Shown: one piece after another, positions 1 through 7,914 of the stretch
Position numbering within the stretch: the stretch's first letter is position 1
Layout: each line of letters opens with the position of its first letter
NCBI RefSeq assembly: GCF_030731595.1
Contig: NZ_JANQTS010000039.1
Span: 1-64,000 of the forward strand
Source of the DNA: Yoonia sp.
GTDB lineage: Bacteria; Pseudomonadota; Alphaproteobacteria; Rhodobacterales; Rhodobacteraceae
DNA length: 64,000 nt
Reading direction: 5' to 3'
Notes under the pieces: model-generated
What the model saw: the letters and a program-made list of their open reading frames with translations, nothing else
Told to the model about the DNA's origin: nothing
Database searches by the model: none
Made by a program: the position numbers and the translations under genes

Positions 1-92
1 GTCCCGCAAAGCAGACTTTGAAGCAGACAGCCTACAAAGTCCGCTCTCGCTCAGACACAATTGGGGTGAGTGCTTATATCGTATCTACCCAC

Positions 93-401
93 CTAAAACC
101 TCTCCGCCCGCAGCACTTGCGCGTCGGTGATGCTGACGACGCCGATATGCTTTTCAACGACGCCAAAGGCCGCATCAAGCAACCCGTCCAGTCGTTCCGG
201 TTTGATCAAGCACACAACCGACACCATGCCCGCCCGGCCGACCTGACCTTCGCGGGTCCAGACCCCTGACCTGCCCGAACCGCCCAGCACGGGCAGAATG
301 GTGAACCCTGTGACCCCGGCATTGGTCAGGGCTTGTGTCAGCCGTCTTTCAAGCGGCGCCTCGATCACGATTTCAACCCGTTTTGCGGTATGCGTTTGCA
401 T
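93..401 (-). CDS. PII-like regulator of the bicarbonate transporter (SbtB-type)
   Basis: A 102-residue protein with a PII/ferredoxin-like layout: a first beta strand (RVEIVIEAP), a helix, a second strand (GFTILPVL), a short glycine/arginine-rich T-loop (GGSGRSGVW) and further strand and helix. PII-like proteins next to SbtA transporters bind adenine nucleotides and gate bicarbonate uptake. That role is inferred here from position: the start codon lies one base after the stop of the SbtA-like gene, so the two are co-transcribed. The protein lacks the classical GlnB uridylylation loop. A metal-ion or general PII-like sensor remains possible. Confidence 0.75.
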   Translation of the reverse strand: MQTHTAKRVEIVIEAPLERRLTQALTNAGVTGFTILPVLGGSGRSGVWTREGQVGRAGMVSVVCLIKPERLDGLLDAAFGVVEKHIGVVSITDAQVLRAERF

Positions 402-402
402 G

Positions 403-1380
403 TCAGACTCCGACTGCGATTTGCGCTATGGCAAGATAAAGCGGGATACCAAGCGTCAGGTTAAAGGGGAAGGTGACCCCGAGAGACAGGGTCAGGTAGA
501 CGGAAGGGTTGGCCTCTGGCAGGGCCACACGCATTGCCGCAGGCACGGCGATATAGCTGGCCGATGCGCTTAGCACCATCATCAGGACGACCCCGCCCAA
601 GGACAGTCCCACCAGCAAACCAGCCCCCAACCCGATTGCGGCACCGATCAGCGGCATGGCGATCGCAAAGCCGACAGCGCCCATGCTGACCACGCCACGC
701 GACTGCCGCAGCCCACGTCCGGCGATCAGGCCCATATCCAAAAGGAAGAGGCACAGCACCCCTTTGAATGGGGCCACAATAAAGGGGCTTATTTCGTCGA
801 GCCCCTTTTCGCCGGTAATTGCACCGATAAAGAACGCGCCCACAAGCAGCACGATAGACCCGTTCAGCAGCAGTTCGCGCATCAGTCCCGGCTCCATCTT
901 GCCGCCACCACCGCTGCGCGCCACTAGCCAAAGCGCCGACAAGATCGCAGGGGCCTCCATCACGGCGGCAACCGCGACCATATAGCCCTCGGATGAGATC
1001 ATCCGGCCTTGAAGAACAGAGGTCGCCGCCACGAAGGTCACGATGCTGATCGAGCCATAATGTGCAGCCACGGCAGCTGCATCTATGTTGGACAGGCCCG
1101 TCATGAACCGCAACATCGCAAATGCGATCAATGGCAGACCAAAGGACAGTACCAACCCTGCAATCAGCGACAAGATCAGCGTCTGATCAATGCCGTGCGT
1201 ACTGACTGCAACGCCACCTTTGAAGCCGATGGCAAAAAGCAGATAGATCGACATGCCTTTGGCCACGGCCTCGGGGATCGTGAGGTCAGACCGGGCCAAG
1301 GCCGCAGCAAGGCCCAAGGCAAAGCTGAGGATGATGGGCGAGATCAGGTTTGCACCTGCAAGCGATAGAATTTCCTGCAT
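403..1380 (-). CDS. sbtA: Sodium-dependent bicarbonate transporter family permease (SbtA-like)
   Basis: A 325-residue, highly hydrophobic protein with about ten membrane segments arranged as two related halves, matching the Sbt_1 (formerly DUF897) family. The N-terminus (NLISPIILSFALGLAAALA) and the loops rich in small residues are typical. Family members import bicarbonate with sodium across the inner membrane. It lies between a beta-carbonic anhydrase upstream and a PII-like protein downstream, all on the minus strand, which supports an inorganic carbon uptake role. Substrate assignment is by family and context only. It is somewhat shorter than the cyanobacterial proteins. Confidence 0.85.
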   Translation of the reverse strand: MQEILSLAGANLISPIILSFALGLAAALARSDLTIPEAVAKGMSIYLLFAIGFKGGVAVSTHGIDQTLILSLIAGLVLSFGLPLIAFAMLRFMTGLSNIDAAAVAAHYGSISIVTFVAATSVLQGRMISSEGYMVAVAAVMEAPAILSALWLVARSGGGGKMEPGLMRELLLNGSIVLLVGAFFIGAITGEKGLDEISPFIVAPFKGVLCLFLLDMGLIAGRGLRQSRGVVSMGAVGFAIAMPLIGAAIGLGAGLLVGLSLGGVVLMMVLSASASYIAVPAAMRVALPEANPSVYLTLSLGVTFPFNLTLGIPLYLAIAQIAVGV

Positions 1381-1460
1381 CTGTTCCCACTCTTTTCAGT
1401 TTAGCGGGTCCTAGGGGACTCACCTCAATCTGGCAAGAGTGCTGGTCCGACCTGCGTCGT

Positions 1461-2108
1461 TTAAATCGGGTTAAAGGTATCGCTTTGAGGATCGAAAGCT
1501 TCCAATCCGCCCTCGCCAATATCGTTCCAAAGGCCATGAAGCGACAGCCTGTCATCTTCCACGGCTGTCTTCACAAAGGGAAAGGTCATGAGGTTTTCAA
1601 GCGAGATGACAACGCTGGCCTTTTCAAGCGCGCGCTTGCGGGTCGCGTCATCGCCATCAGGAAGGCTGGCATATCCGGGGCGGAGAATTTCCATCCAGCG
1701 TCCGACAAAGCTGCTCGATTCCTCAAGCTCAGGCGCGTGACCCGAACACATGTTGTAGCACCCTTCGACGCCACCGCATCCCGAATGACCCAAGACAATC
1801 AGATGAGCCACTTTGAGGGTCGTCACAGCGTATTCGACCGCGGCCGATGTGCCGTGGTTTTGCCCATCGGGATTAAACTGCGGAACAAGATTGGCGATAT
1901 TGCGATGAATAAAGAACTCGCCCTGATCGGCCCCGAAGATGGATGTCACATGCACGCGGCTGTCACAGCAGGAAATCACCATCGACCTTGGATGCTGACC
2001 GTCTTCAGCCAGCCTGCGGTACCAGCCCTTGTTTTCCGTATAAACGGTAGCCTTCCAACCATAGTAACGGTTGACCAGATAGGCCGGAAGCGGACGGGCA
2101 TGCTGCAT
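1461..2108 (-). CDS. Beta-carbonic anhydrase
   Basis: Beta-class carbonic anhydrase, interconverting CO2 and bicarbonate in the cytoplasm. The zinc-site motifs are visible: CCDSRVH near residues 47-53 (Cys and the Asp-Arg dyad) and HSGCGGVEG (His and Cys ligands). HRNIANLVP and TSAAVEYAV are also typical. The start is placed at MQHARPLPAYL, which fits family N-termini; an in-frame ATG at 2147 would add 13 residues. About 80 bases separate it from the downstream sbtA-like gene, so the three genes probably form one unit that imports and equilibrates bicarbonate, for example for carboxylases. Confidence 0.9.
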   Translation of the reverse strand: MQHARPLPAYLVNRYYGWKATVYTENKGWYRRLAEDGQHPRSMVISCCDSRVHVTSIFGADQGEFFIHRNIANLVPQFNPDGQNHGTSAAVEYAVTTLKVAHLIVLGHSGCGGVEGCYNMCSGHAPELEESSSFVGRWMEILRPGYASLPDGDDATRKRALEKASVVISLENLMTFPFVKTAVEDDRLSLHGLWNDIGEGGLEAFDPQSDTFNPI

Positions 2109-2178
2109 TGTGACATCTTTCGCTGTTGGGCGAGGGATACGTGGCATTTACATGAATTTCGAGGAGTTTTTCACATTG

Positions 2179-2637
2179 ATGTCAACCTTCTGGGAACCTT
2201 GTTCTGTCAAAAGCGGTCTCATGGAAACTGTGACACCATTCCCGCCCTCTGTCTGTGCTGCATCAAGCGATGTGGTGGTTTTGAACTGTCCGCATCAGAT
2301 GCATTTCGATCCGGCACCCCTCCGCAGGCTTTTTGCCGAGAAAGATCAGCGTGTCGCGGAAGAGGTCGTTTGCCGGATGTTAGAAGACATTGCGTTGCGT
2401 CTCGACATGATGCAGCGCGGCTTGGCTGCCTGTGATTTCGGGCGGATGCGCCGCCCCGCGCGGCGCATTGGGCATATTGCGGACCAGATTGGCCTTACCG
2501 AAGTTGCGATTGCAGCCGCGCATGTCTGCCGGTGCCTGACGCAAAACGATGGTGTCGCACTCGAGGCGACAATGGCACGTTTGGAAAGAGGCTTTGACGT
2601 GGCCGTATCAGAGATTTGGAATTTCCGGGAATTATAG
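2179..2637 (+). CDS. Hypothetical helical protein, possibly Hpt-like
   Basis: I do not recognise this protein with certainty. The C-terminal two thirds are predicted helical, with the pattern LDMMQRGLAACDFGRMRRPA followed by RRIGHIADQIGLTEVAIAAAH. That resembles the helix pair of histidine phosphotransfer (Hpt) domains, but the usual phospho-histidine position looks like arginine. The start is uncertain: ATG at 2179 follows a GAGGAG with long spacing, and ATG at 2221 (METVTPF) is an alternative. It is divergent from the carbonic anhydrase and precedes the aminopeptidase by about 75 bases. Confidence 0.6.
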   Translation: MSTFWEPCSVKSGLMETVTPFPPSVCAASSDVVVLNCPHQMHFDPAPLRRLFAEKDQRVAEEVVCRMLEDIALRLDMMQRGLAACDFGRMRRPARRIGHIADQIGLTEVAIAAAHVCRCLTQNDGVALEATMARLERGFDVAVSEIWNFREL

Positions 2638-2713
2638 CAGGGGCATCACAGCCACTTGCAGGTTGCAGGCAGGCCGCTAGGTTGGGGTGACAGCAGCTTT
2701 CGAAGGATACGCC

Positions 2714-4093
2714 ATGCCGCTCGCCTTTGCCGAACCTACCGACCACGCCATTCCCGTCCATATCGTAACGACAGACGGTCTTGATGCGGCTTTGGCTGCC
2801 CTGACAGATCAGGGGCGCACTTGGGCCGAGGTGCAGGGATTTACAGCGGAGTTGGGACAGGTCCTGACACTCCCCGACGACGCCGGCGGGATTGCGCAGG
2901 TCTTGGTCGGATACGGTACCGCGGCCAAGCGCGCGCGCGGGCGTTTTCATATCGGTGCCGTTGCGCGCAAGTTGCCGATCGGAACCTATAAGATCGCGAG
3001 CGGTCTAGCCGGCGCCGACCTGGACGAGGCTGCTCTGGCCTGGTTGCTGGCAGGCTACAGCTATGACCGCTACAAAAGGCCGTCACCTGCGATCGCACGG
3101 CTTGTCGCACCCGACGAGGTCGATGCAGGGCGGATCGCCACCATCGCCAATGGAGAAGCGCTGACACGGGAGCTGATCAATACACCTGCTTCGGACATGG
3201 GACCGGACGAATTGGAGGAAGCATCGCGCACGCTGGCCGCCGGACACGACGCGCAGATCAATGTCATCAGAGGCGATGATCTGATCATGTCCAATTTTCC
3301 GATGATCCACACGGTCGGTCGGGCGTCTACCCGCGCGCCCCGACTGATTGATTTGCGCTGGGGGACGGCCGGGCCAATGCTGACTTTGGTCGGCAAAGGC
3401 GTTTGTTTCGATACCGGCGGTCTGAATATCAAGCCGGGCAGTTCCATGGGTCTGATGAAGAAAGACATGGGAGGCGCTGCAACCGTCTTGGGCCTTGCCC
3501 ATATGATTATGGCTTTGGAGATGCCGTTGCGCTTGCGGGTCCTGATTCCGGCGGTCGAAAACGCCATTGACGGCAATGCATTCCGCCCACAGGATATTCT
3601 GACCTCACGCAAGGGGCTGACTGTTGAAATCAACAATACCGATGCCGAAGGGCGGTTGGTTCTGGCCGATGCGCTGACACTTTCGGACGAGGATAACCCT
3701 GATCTGGTCATCTCGATGGCCACATTGACTGGGGCGGCACGTGTGGCGGTTGGCCCCGATCTGTCGCCATTCTTTACGGATAATGATGCGCATGCCGCAG
3801 CTTTGGCGCGCGCCGCAAGCAGAGTTGCGGACCCAGTTTGGCGGCTGCCGTTTCATGAACCCTACGAGAACATGATCGAGCCGGGCATCGCCGATCTTGA
3901 CAACGCGCCCTCTGGGGGAATGGCAGGCTGCATCACGGCGGCACTTTTCCTGCGTCGTTTTGTGGAAAGCCCTTACATGCATTTCGACATCTACGGCTGG
4001 CAGCCGATAGCTGCCCCTGCGCGACCCAAAGGCGGGGTTGGCATGGGTGCGCGTGCAGTTCTCGAAGCCTTGCCAGAGCTTTTGGGCCTATGA
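2714..4093 (+). CDS. Leucyl aminopeptidase family protein (M17)
   Basis: A 459-residue cytosolic metallo-aminopeptidase that releases N-terminal residues from peptides. The M17 metal and catalytic signatures are present: GKGVCFDTGGLNIKPG around residues 225-240, KKDMGGAA just after, and NTDAEGRLVLADAL around residue 308. The start at MPLAFAEPTD is preceded by AAGGAT at good spacing; the longer start in the ORF track is less likely. The stop overlaps the next start as ATGA, coupling it to an NlpC/P60 hydrolase. This pairing suggests a shared role in peptide recycling, possibly of cell-wall peptides, which is inference. Confidence 0.92.
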   Translation: MPLAFAEPTDHAIPVHIVTTDGLDAALAALTDQGRTWAEVQGFTAELGQVLTLPDDAGGIAQVLVGYGTAAKRARGRFHIGAVARKLPIGTYKIASGLAGADLDEAALAWLLAGYSYDRYKRPSPAIARLVAPDEVDAGRIATIANGEALTRELINTPASDMGPDELEEASRTLAAGHDAQINVIRGDDLIMSNFPMIHTVGRASTRAPRLIDLRWGTAGPMLTLVGKGVCFDTGGLNIKPGSSMGLMKKDMGGAATVLGLAHMIMALEMPLRLRVLIPAVENAIDGNAFRPQDILTSRKGLTVEINNTDAEGRLVLADALTLSDEDNPDLVISMATLTGAARVAVGPDLSPFFTDNDAHAAALARAASRVADPVWRLPFHEPYENMIEPGIADLDNAPSGGMAGCITAALFLRRFVESPYMHFDIYGWQPIAAPARPKGGVGMGARAVLEALPELLGL

Positions 4094-4905
4094 CCGACCG
4101 CCGCCTGACGCCTGCAAATGGGCGCGTTGCGGCCTTGCATCTTGCCGGACAGGTGACAGCGGACAAATTTCTGGAAGGCTGGTCGATGATGGTCGGCCCT
4201 GAGGTCACTGATCTGTGCGCCAGTCCGGACGGGCCGCGCGACAGACAACTCTTGATGGGTGCCGTCGTCACGGTTTTTGAAAATCGCGCTGGATGGTCCT
4301 TTGTGCAGGTTGCTGACGGCTACGTTGGATATGTAAGCTCCAATGCACTTGATGAGGTCCTGACACCCACGCATTTTGTGGCCTCTGTAGCGACCCACGC
4401 CTATGTCGCAGAGGATTTCAAATCGCGAAACCTGTGCAGTTTACCCTTTGCTGCGCGGGTGACAGTGCTGGACGAACGGCGCAAGTTTTTCGAAACCAAC
4501 GCGGGTTTTATTCCAAAGAGCCATTTGCGCGGGCTGGATCGCCCTTTCAACGACCCTGCCACCGTCGCGCAGTTGCATTTTGGCGTGCCTTACCTTTGGG
4601 GTGGGAATTCGACCCGTGGGATCGACTGCTCTGGATTGATCGCGGCCAGCCTTGCTGCTTGTGATATCGCCTGCCCCGCTGATAGTGACATGCAGCGCGA
4701 CGGTTTGGGGCAATCGTTTGATGGGCCGTTCCAGCGGGGTGATCTTGTGTTCTGGCAGGGGCATGTTGGGATGATGGTGGACCCTGACACGCTCATTCAC
4801 GCAAACGCGCATCATATGGCAACGGTTTACGAGCCGGTGGAACGGGCAATTCTGCGCATCGATGCCCAAGGTGACGGGCCGGTGGTTGCGCGCAAACGGC
4901 TCTAA
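4090..4905 (+). CDS. NlpC/P60 family cell-wall hydrolase with SH3-like domain
   Basis: A 271-residue protein. The N-terminal half has bacterial SH3-like repeats (the stretch ending GYVGYVSSNAL). The C-terminal half is an NlpC/P60 cysteine peptidase domain, with the catalytic Cys in GIDCSGLI near residue 180 and the His in QGHVGMM near 224, after the YLWGGNS motif. Such enzymes cut gamma-D-Glu-diaminopimelate bonds in peptidoglycan peptides. No signal peptide is visible, so it may act on recycled muropeptides in the cytoplasm together with the coupled M17 aminopeptidase. Start overlaps the aminopeptidase stop by four bases. Confidence 0.88.
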   Translation: MTDRRLTPANGRVAALHLAGQVTADKFLEGWSMMVGPEVTDLCASPDGPRDRQLLMGAVVTVFENRAGWSFVQVADGYVGYVSSNALDEVLTPTHFVASVATHAYVAEDFKSRNLCSLPFAARVTVLDERRKFFETNAGFIPKSHLRGLDRPFNDPATVAQLHFGVPYLWGGNSTRGIDCSGLIAASLAACDIACPADSDMQRDGLGQSFDGPFQRGDLVFWQGHVGMMVDPDTLIHANAHHMATVYEPVERAILRIDAQGDGPVVARKRL

Positions 4906-5372
4906 TGCAGGTTCTGCGACAGCGGTCTATTGGTCGCTGATCTGATCAATAGGATTTGTTTCAACGAAAGCCCGATTTGTGTCGCCAGATTGGTAAGGAC
5001 CAACACCGCATCAGGCCGGACCCGCGACATAGCGAACAAAAGCGCCTCTTCGCGGTCACCTTCTGCTGCTATGGCAAGGAATTGGGCAAAATATGCCTCA
5101 TCTATGCTCAGGTAGTCCTCATAGATGGCATGGGGTGCCGATGGGTCTTGCTGATAAAGCCCATAAATTTCGATAAATTCTGCCCATAACGTGACGATTC
5201 GATGCCCTCGTTGAGGGCCAATTGTCTCATAGATTTCGGCGGTCATTCTTGCACGACCGGCTTGCCCATCGGCCCAGAGTCGCAAGAGCGATATGCTGAG
5301 CGCTTCCAGCTTTTGCCGGTCTGACCAGTGCGCGGAACACTGACCCGGCGGGGATCTCAGGATTGCGTTCAT
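4902..5372 (-). CDS. Hypothetical protein, third gene of the hemP operon
   Basis: An unrecognised 156-residue soluble, mostly helical protein without signal peptide or membrane segment. It has two cysteines at most and no obvious metal-binding cluster. Its ATG overlaps the TGA of hemP (ATGA), so it is translationally coupled to a haem-uptake gene. That makes a role in haem or iron handling plausible, but nothing in the sequence proves it. Its 3' end overlaps the convergent NlpC/P60 gene by four bases. Confidence 0.75.
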   Translation of the reverse strand: MNAILRSPPGQCSAHWSDRQKLEALSISLLRLWADGQAGRARMTAEIYETIGPQRGHRIVTLWAEFIEIYGLYQQDPSAPHAIYEDYLSIDEAYFAQFLAIAAEGDREEALLFAMSRVRPDAVLVLTNLATQIGLSLKQILLIRSATNRPLSQNLH

Positions 5373-5536
5373 TTCGTCAAGATCAGCTTGCCCGCACGTG
5401 TGATGCGCAGGGTATAAATCTGATCATTCAACGTGATCTGTGCCTGATTACCACCTTTTGTGAGGTCAGTAACAGTATAGACGGGAACGCTGGGTGGCGA
5501 CGGGGTTCTTTGCAAAGGCGCGCTGTGGATGTTCAT
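5369..5536 (-). CDS. hemP: Hemin uptake protein HemP (55 aa, missed by the ORF track)
   Basis: A 55-residue gene found by reading the minus strand between two listed ORFs. The C-terminal half (VYTVTDLTKGGNQAQI and YTLRITRAGKLILTK) is the HemP/HmuP signature, in particular the ITRAGKLILTK ending. HemP-type proteins are small regulators or accessory factors of haem uptake in many proteobacteria. The start ATG overlaps the TGA of the 50-aa gene upstream, and the stop overlaps the ATG of the 156-aa gene downstream, giving a tight three-gene operon. No TonB receptor or haem ABC transporter is in this window. Confidence 0.88.
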   Translation of the reverse strand: MNIHSAPLQRTPSPPSVPVYTVTDLTKGGNQAQITLNDQIYTLRITRAGKLILTK

Positions 5537-5685
5537 CGCTTCTGCTTTCTCTGCGCTGGTACACGATCAAAGAAATCTTCCAGTGGTATAGTTTCCGATG
5601 TGTCCAGCAACGCGAAGAGTTCTTCCAATGTGCGGCGATCTTGCGACGCCTCGCCTATGTTTTCAATCTTGTCTGTTCGTTGCAT
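5533..5685 (-). CDS. Small acidic protein (50 aa), first gene of the hemP operon
   Basis: The ORF track lists a 73-residue version, but the ATG at 5685 (MQRTDKIENIGEAS) has an AGGA ribosome site at suitable spacing, giving 50 residues. The product is charged and probably a single helix plus tail (RRTLEELFALLDTSETIP); function unknown. Its TGA overlaps the hemP ATG. An inverted repeat about 100 bases upstream is a candidate iron-responsive operator. Its position suggests a haem or iron-linked role; this is inference. Confidence 0.6.
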   Translation of the reverse strand: MQRTDKIENIGEASQDRRTLEELFALLDTSETIPLEDFFDRVPAQRKQKR

Positions 5686-5785
5686 CGCCGGTGTCCTTTC
5701 ATCTTCATGATCGGGCTTCCTTTGGTGCTGCAAAGGTGGCTGGATACAAGGCACAGTCTGCGCTGGGCATCTGCGAAAGTCAATC

Positions 5786-5800
5786 CGACTTTTTTAGTCA
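5786..5800. promoter_or_regulatory. Candidate iron-responsive (RirA/IRO-like) operator of the hemP operon
   Basis: GACTTTTTTAGTC is an inverted repeat with arms GACT/AGTC. Read on the minus strand it is TGA-N9-TCG, one mismatch from the IRO-box consensus TGA-N9-TCA used by RirA in alphaproteobacteria. It overlaps a TTGACT that could serve as a -35 element for the minus-strand operon. Repeat seen directly; regulator inferred. Confidence 0.4.
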
Positions 5801-5808
5801 AGTATTTA

Positions 5809-6144
5809 TTATTCGACTGCGCGGATCAGTTTGCGCTCCAACACGCGCAAGACCTGCCGCAGATCATTGCCGCGCTTCAGGACCTGCCCGTCCATGGCGA
5901 TCACCGCATACTGGCCTTGCTTGAGGCGCAGCTTTGGCCGTTTTTCAATGCGGTAAAGCGGGTTTTCCGCGGTCCGTCTGAACACCGAGAATATGGCAAC
6001 ATCGCGAAGATGCGACATTCCGTAGTCGCGCCATTCACCGGCTGCGACCATCCGGCCATAAAGCCCGAGAATCACATTGAGTTCGGTGCGGTGGAACGCA
6101 ACCTGCTCGGGTGCATGAAACGAGGGAGAGGGTTGATAGGTCAT
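5809..6144 (-). CDS. DUF2794 domain protein
   Basis: A 111-residue protein with the conserved DUF2794 core (FHRTELNVILGLYGRMVAAG, WRDYGMSHLRDVAIFSVFRR and KQGQYAVIAMDGQ). The family is widespread in alphaproteobacteria with no known function. The start is placed at MTYQPSPSF rather than the track's longer version because the extra residues do not look conserved. It is monocistronic or weakly linked to the hemP operon 120 bases downstream. Confidence 0.85.
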   Translation of the reverse strand: MTYQPSPSFHAPEQVAFHRTELNVILGLYGRMVAAGEWRDYGMSHLRDVAIFSVFRRTAENPLYRIEKRPKLRLKQGQYAVIAMDGQVLKRGNDLRQVLRVLERKLIRAVE

Positions 6145-6290
6145 AACAAAGACTTGCCCCAAACCCCTGCAAAATCAAGGTTTCTTGTGAGGCTGCCTTT
6201 GTTTCGCCTTAAAAATAACACGCGACGGCCCCTTATATTGCCAACTGGGAACACAACTCGACGTGATATTGGAACTATAGCGAAATGCTA

Positions 6291-6351
6291 CCCCGATGTC
6301 GCGGTCAATAGCCCCCACCCAGTTCGTGACATCGGGGAATTTCGTTTCCCC
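6291..6351 (-). terminator. Overlapping hairpins downstream of the I78-like lipoprotein gene
   Basis: Two competing inverted repeats share sequence: CCCCGATGTC (6291-6300) pairs perfectly with GACATCGGGG (6328-6337), while GGGGAA (6334-6339) pairs with TTCCCC (6346-6351). The smaller hairpin starts nine bases after the lipoprotein stop on the minus strand, a terminator position, but no U-tract follows. The rest of the 6144-6360 gap holds nothing else I can support. Confidence 0.35.
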
Positions 6352-6359
6352 TCCCAGAC

Positions 6360-6629
6360 CTAGCCGCAATCAATCATCTGGATTGTTTCGTTCTCGCCGA
6401 TCATGAAATTGATCCGGTCGGGGCGGAAGTCTCTCGTGACGGCATCGCCGGGGCGGATCACGCGGACCGGACCCAAAAGCAAGACACGTTCGAGTGCTGT
6501 CGCATCCTGATCAATGAGATTGGCATATGCCGCGGCGTTGCAGGTGTCTTCGAGTTGCGGCGGAAGCGTCGGGGTCGGCGTCGGCGCGGCGCAACCGGCG
6601 AGGACGATGAAGGCAATGGTCCGTTTCAT
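6360..6629 (-). CDS. Lipoprotein with I78-type peptidase inhibitor domain
   Basis: An 89-residue product. The start MKRTIAFIVLAGCAAP gives a lipoprotein signal with lipobox LAGC, so the mature protein begins at Cys13. The mature part (CNAAAYANLIDQDATALERV, then PGDAVTRDFRPDRIN and a final CG) fits the peptidase inhibitor I78 family, known for inhibitors of serine proteases. The two cysteines at the ends of the domain are likely to form a disulfide. The track's 134-residue version includes 45 non-conserved residues upstream. Divergent from the formaldehyde dehydrogenase gene. Confidence 0.75.
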   Translation of the reverse strand: MKRTIAFIVLAGCAAPTPTPTLPPQLEDTCNAAAYANLIDQDATALERVLLLGPVRVIRPGDAVTRDFRPDRINFMIGENETIQMIDCG

Positions 6630-6739
6630 GGCTTTATTCTCGCTGGATTTGCGGTCAAAGCAAGTGAAACAGAACTCGGCTGTTGAATTCCACACGGCTT
6701 TGCCTGATCGTCTTGGCAAAGCAAAGGGAGATACCGGAC

Positions 6740-7852
6740 ATGCGTACACGTGCAGCCGTAGCATTGGCAGCGGGCAAGCCGCTTGAAGTAATGGAAGTGA
6801 ACCTTGAAGGCCCCAAGGCGGGTGAGGTTCTGGTCGAGATCAAAGCTACAGGGATTTGCCATACGGATGAGTTTACTCTGTCCGGTGCGGACCCCGAGGG
6901 CATGTTTCCCGCGATCTTGGGCCATGAAGGGGCAGGCGTTGTCGTGGAAGTGGGCGAGGGTGTCACCAGCCTGCAGCCAGGCGATCACGTTATTCCGCTT
7001 TATACGCCCGAATGCCGCGAGTGCGAATATTGTCTGAACCCGAAGACCAACCTTTGCCAGAAAATCCGCTCGACCCAAGGGGCGGGTGTCATGCCCGACG
7101 GGACGTCGCGGTTTTCGATGCTCGATGGCACGCCGATCCTGCATTACATGGGCTGTTCAACCTTTGCCAATCACACCGTCCTGCCAGAGATCGCTTTGGC
7201 GAAAGTCCGCAAAGACGCGCCTTTTGACAAGATCTGCTATATCGGCTGCGGTGTCACCACGGGGATTGGGGCAGTCATCAACACAGCCAAAGTCGAGATC
7301 GGATCGACTGCGATTGTCTTTGGTCTAGGCGGGATTGGCCTGAATGTCATTCAGGGCCTGCGTCTTGCCGGTGCCGACCAGATTGTTGGCGTCGATCTGA
7401 ACGAGGGCAAGGTCGAGATGGCCACCCGCTTTGGCATGACCCATTTTGTGAACCCCAAGAATGTGACCGGTGATATGGTCGCCCATCTGGTTGCACTGAC
7501 CGGCGGCGGAGCCGATTATACTTTTGACGCGACCGGTAATGTCGGCGTGATGCGCACGGCGCTCGAGGCGGCCCATAAAGGCTGGGGTGAAAGCATCATC
7601 ATCGGTGTGGCCCCCGCCGGTGCAGAGATTTCGACACGGCCTTTCCAGTTGGTCACAGGCCGGAGCTGGCGCGGTACAGCCTTTGGCGGCGCGCGCGGCC
7701 GGACAGATGTGCCCAAGATCGTGGATTGGTACATGCAGGGCAAGATCGAGATTGACCCGATGATCACTCACAAGCTGAGTCTTGATGACATCAACAAAGG
7801 TTTTGATCTGATGCACGCAGGTGAAAGCATCCGGGCGGTGGTCGAGTTTTGA
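6740..7852 (+). CDS. frmA: S-(hydroxymethyl)glutathione dehydrogenase / class III alcohol dehydrogenase
   Basis: A 370-residue zinc alcohol dehydrogenase. Catalytic zinc region GICHTDEFTLSGADPEG, structural zinc cysteines in CRECEYCLNPKTNLC, and the NAD site VFGLGGIGLNVIQG are all visible, and the sequence follows the class III (glutathione-dependent formaldehyde dehydrogenase) pattern. It oxidises the glutathione-formaldehyde adduct in the cytoplasm. Formaldehyde can arise from methylated compounds, which roseobacters degrade. The start at MRTRAAVALA is preceded by AAGGGAG at nine bases. Confidence 0.95.
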   Translation: MRTRAAVALAAGKPLEVMEVNLEGPKAGEVLVEIKATGICHTDEFTLSGADPEGMFPAILGHEGAGVVVEVGEGVTSLQPGDHVIPLYTPECRECEYCLNPKTNLCQKIRSTQGAGVMPDGTSRFSMLDGTPILHYMGCSTFANHTVLPEIALAKVRKDAPFDKICYIGCGVTTGIGAVINTAKVEIGSTAIVFGLGGIGLNVIQGLRLAGADQIVGVDLNEGKVEMATRFGMTHFVNPKNVTGDMVAHLVALTGGGADYTFDATGNVGVMRTALEAAHKGWGESIIIGVAPAGAEISTRPFQLVTGRSWRGTAFGGARGRTDVPKIVDWYMQGKIEIDPMITHKLSLDDINKGFDLMHAGESIRAVVEF

Positions 7853-7914
7853 AAACTGACCGATAGGCGCATTGGTCCGTCTTTAACGCCGTCGCACTCT
7901 TGAAAGGATAGACG

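Noticed and set aside
1-92. An ORF (18-269, plus) at the left edge
   Set aside because: It runs antisense to the PII-like gene and shows no conserved features. The first 92 bases hold nothing I can support.
1350-2435. A 361-residue ORF on the plus strand
   Set aside because: Overlaps the carbonic anhydrase in antisense and the start of the next plus-strand gene in another frame; no family signature.
5494-6363. A 289-residue plus-strand ORF across the hemP operon and DUF2794 region
   Set aside because: The minus strand holds recognisable HemP and DUF2794 proteins; this frame has no motif.
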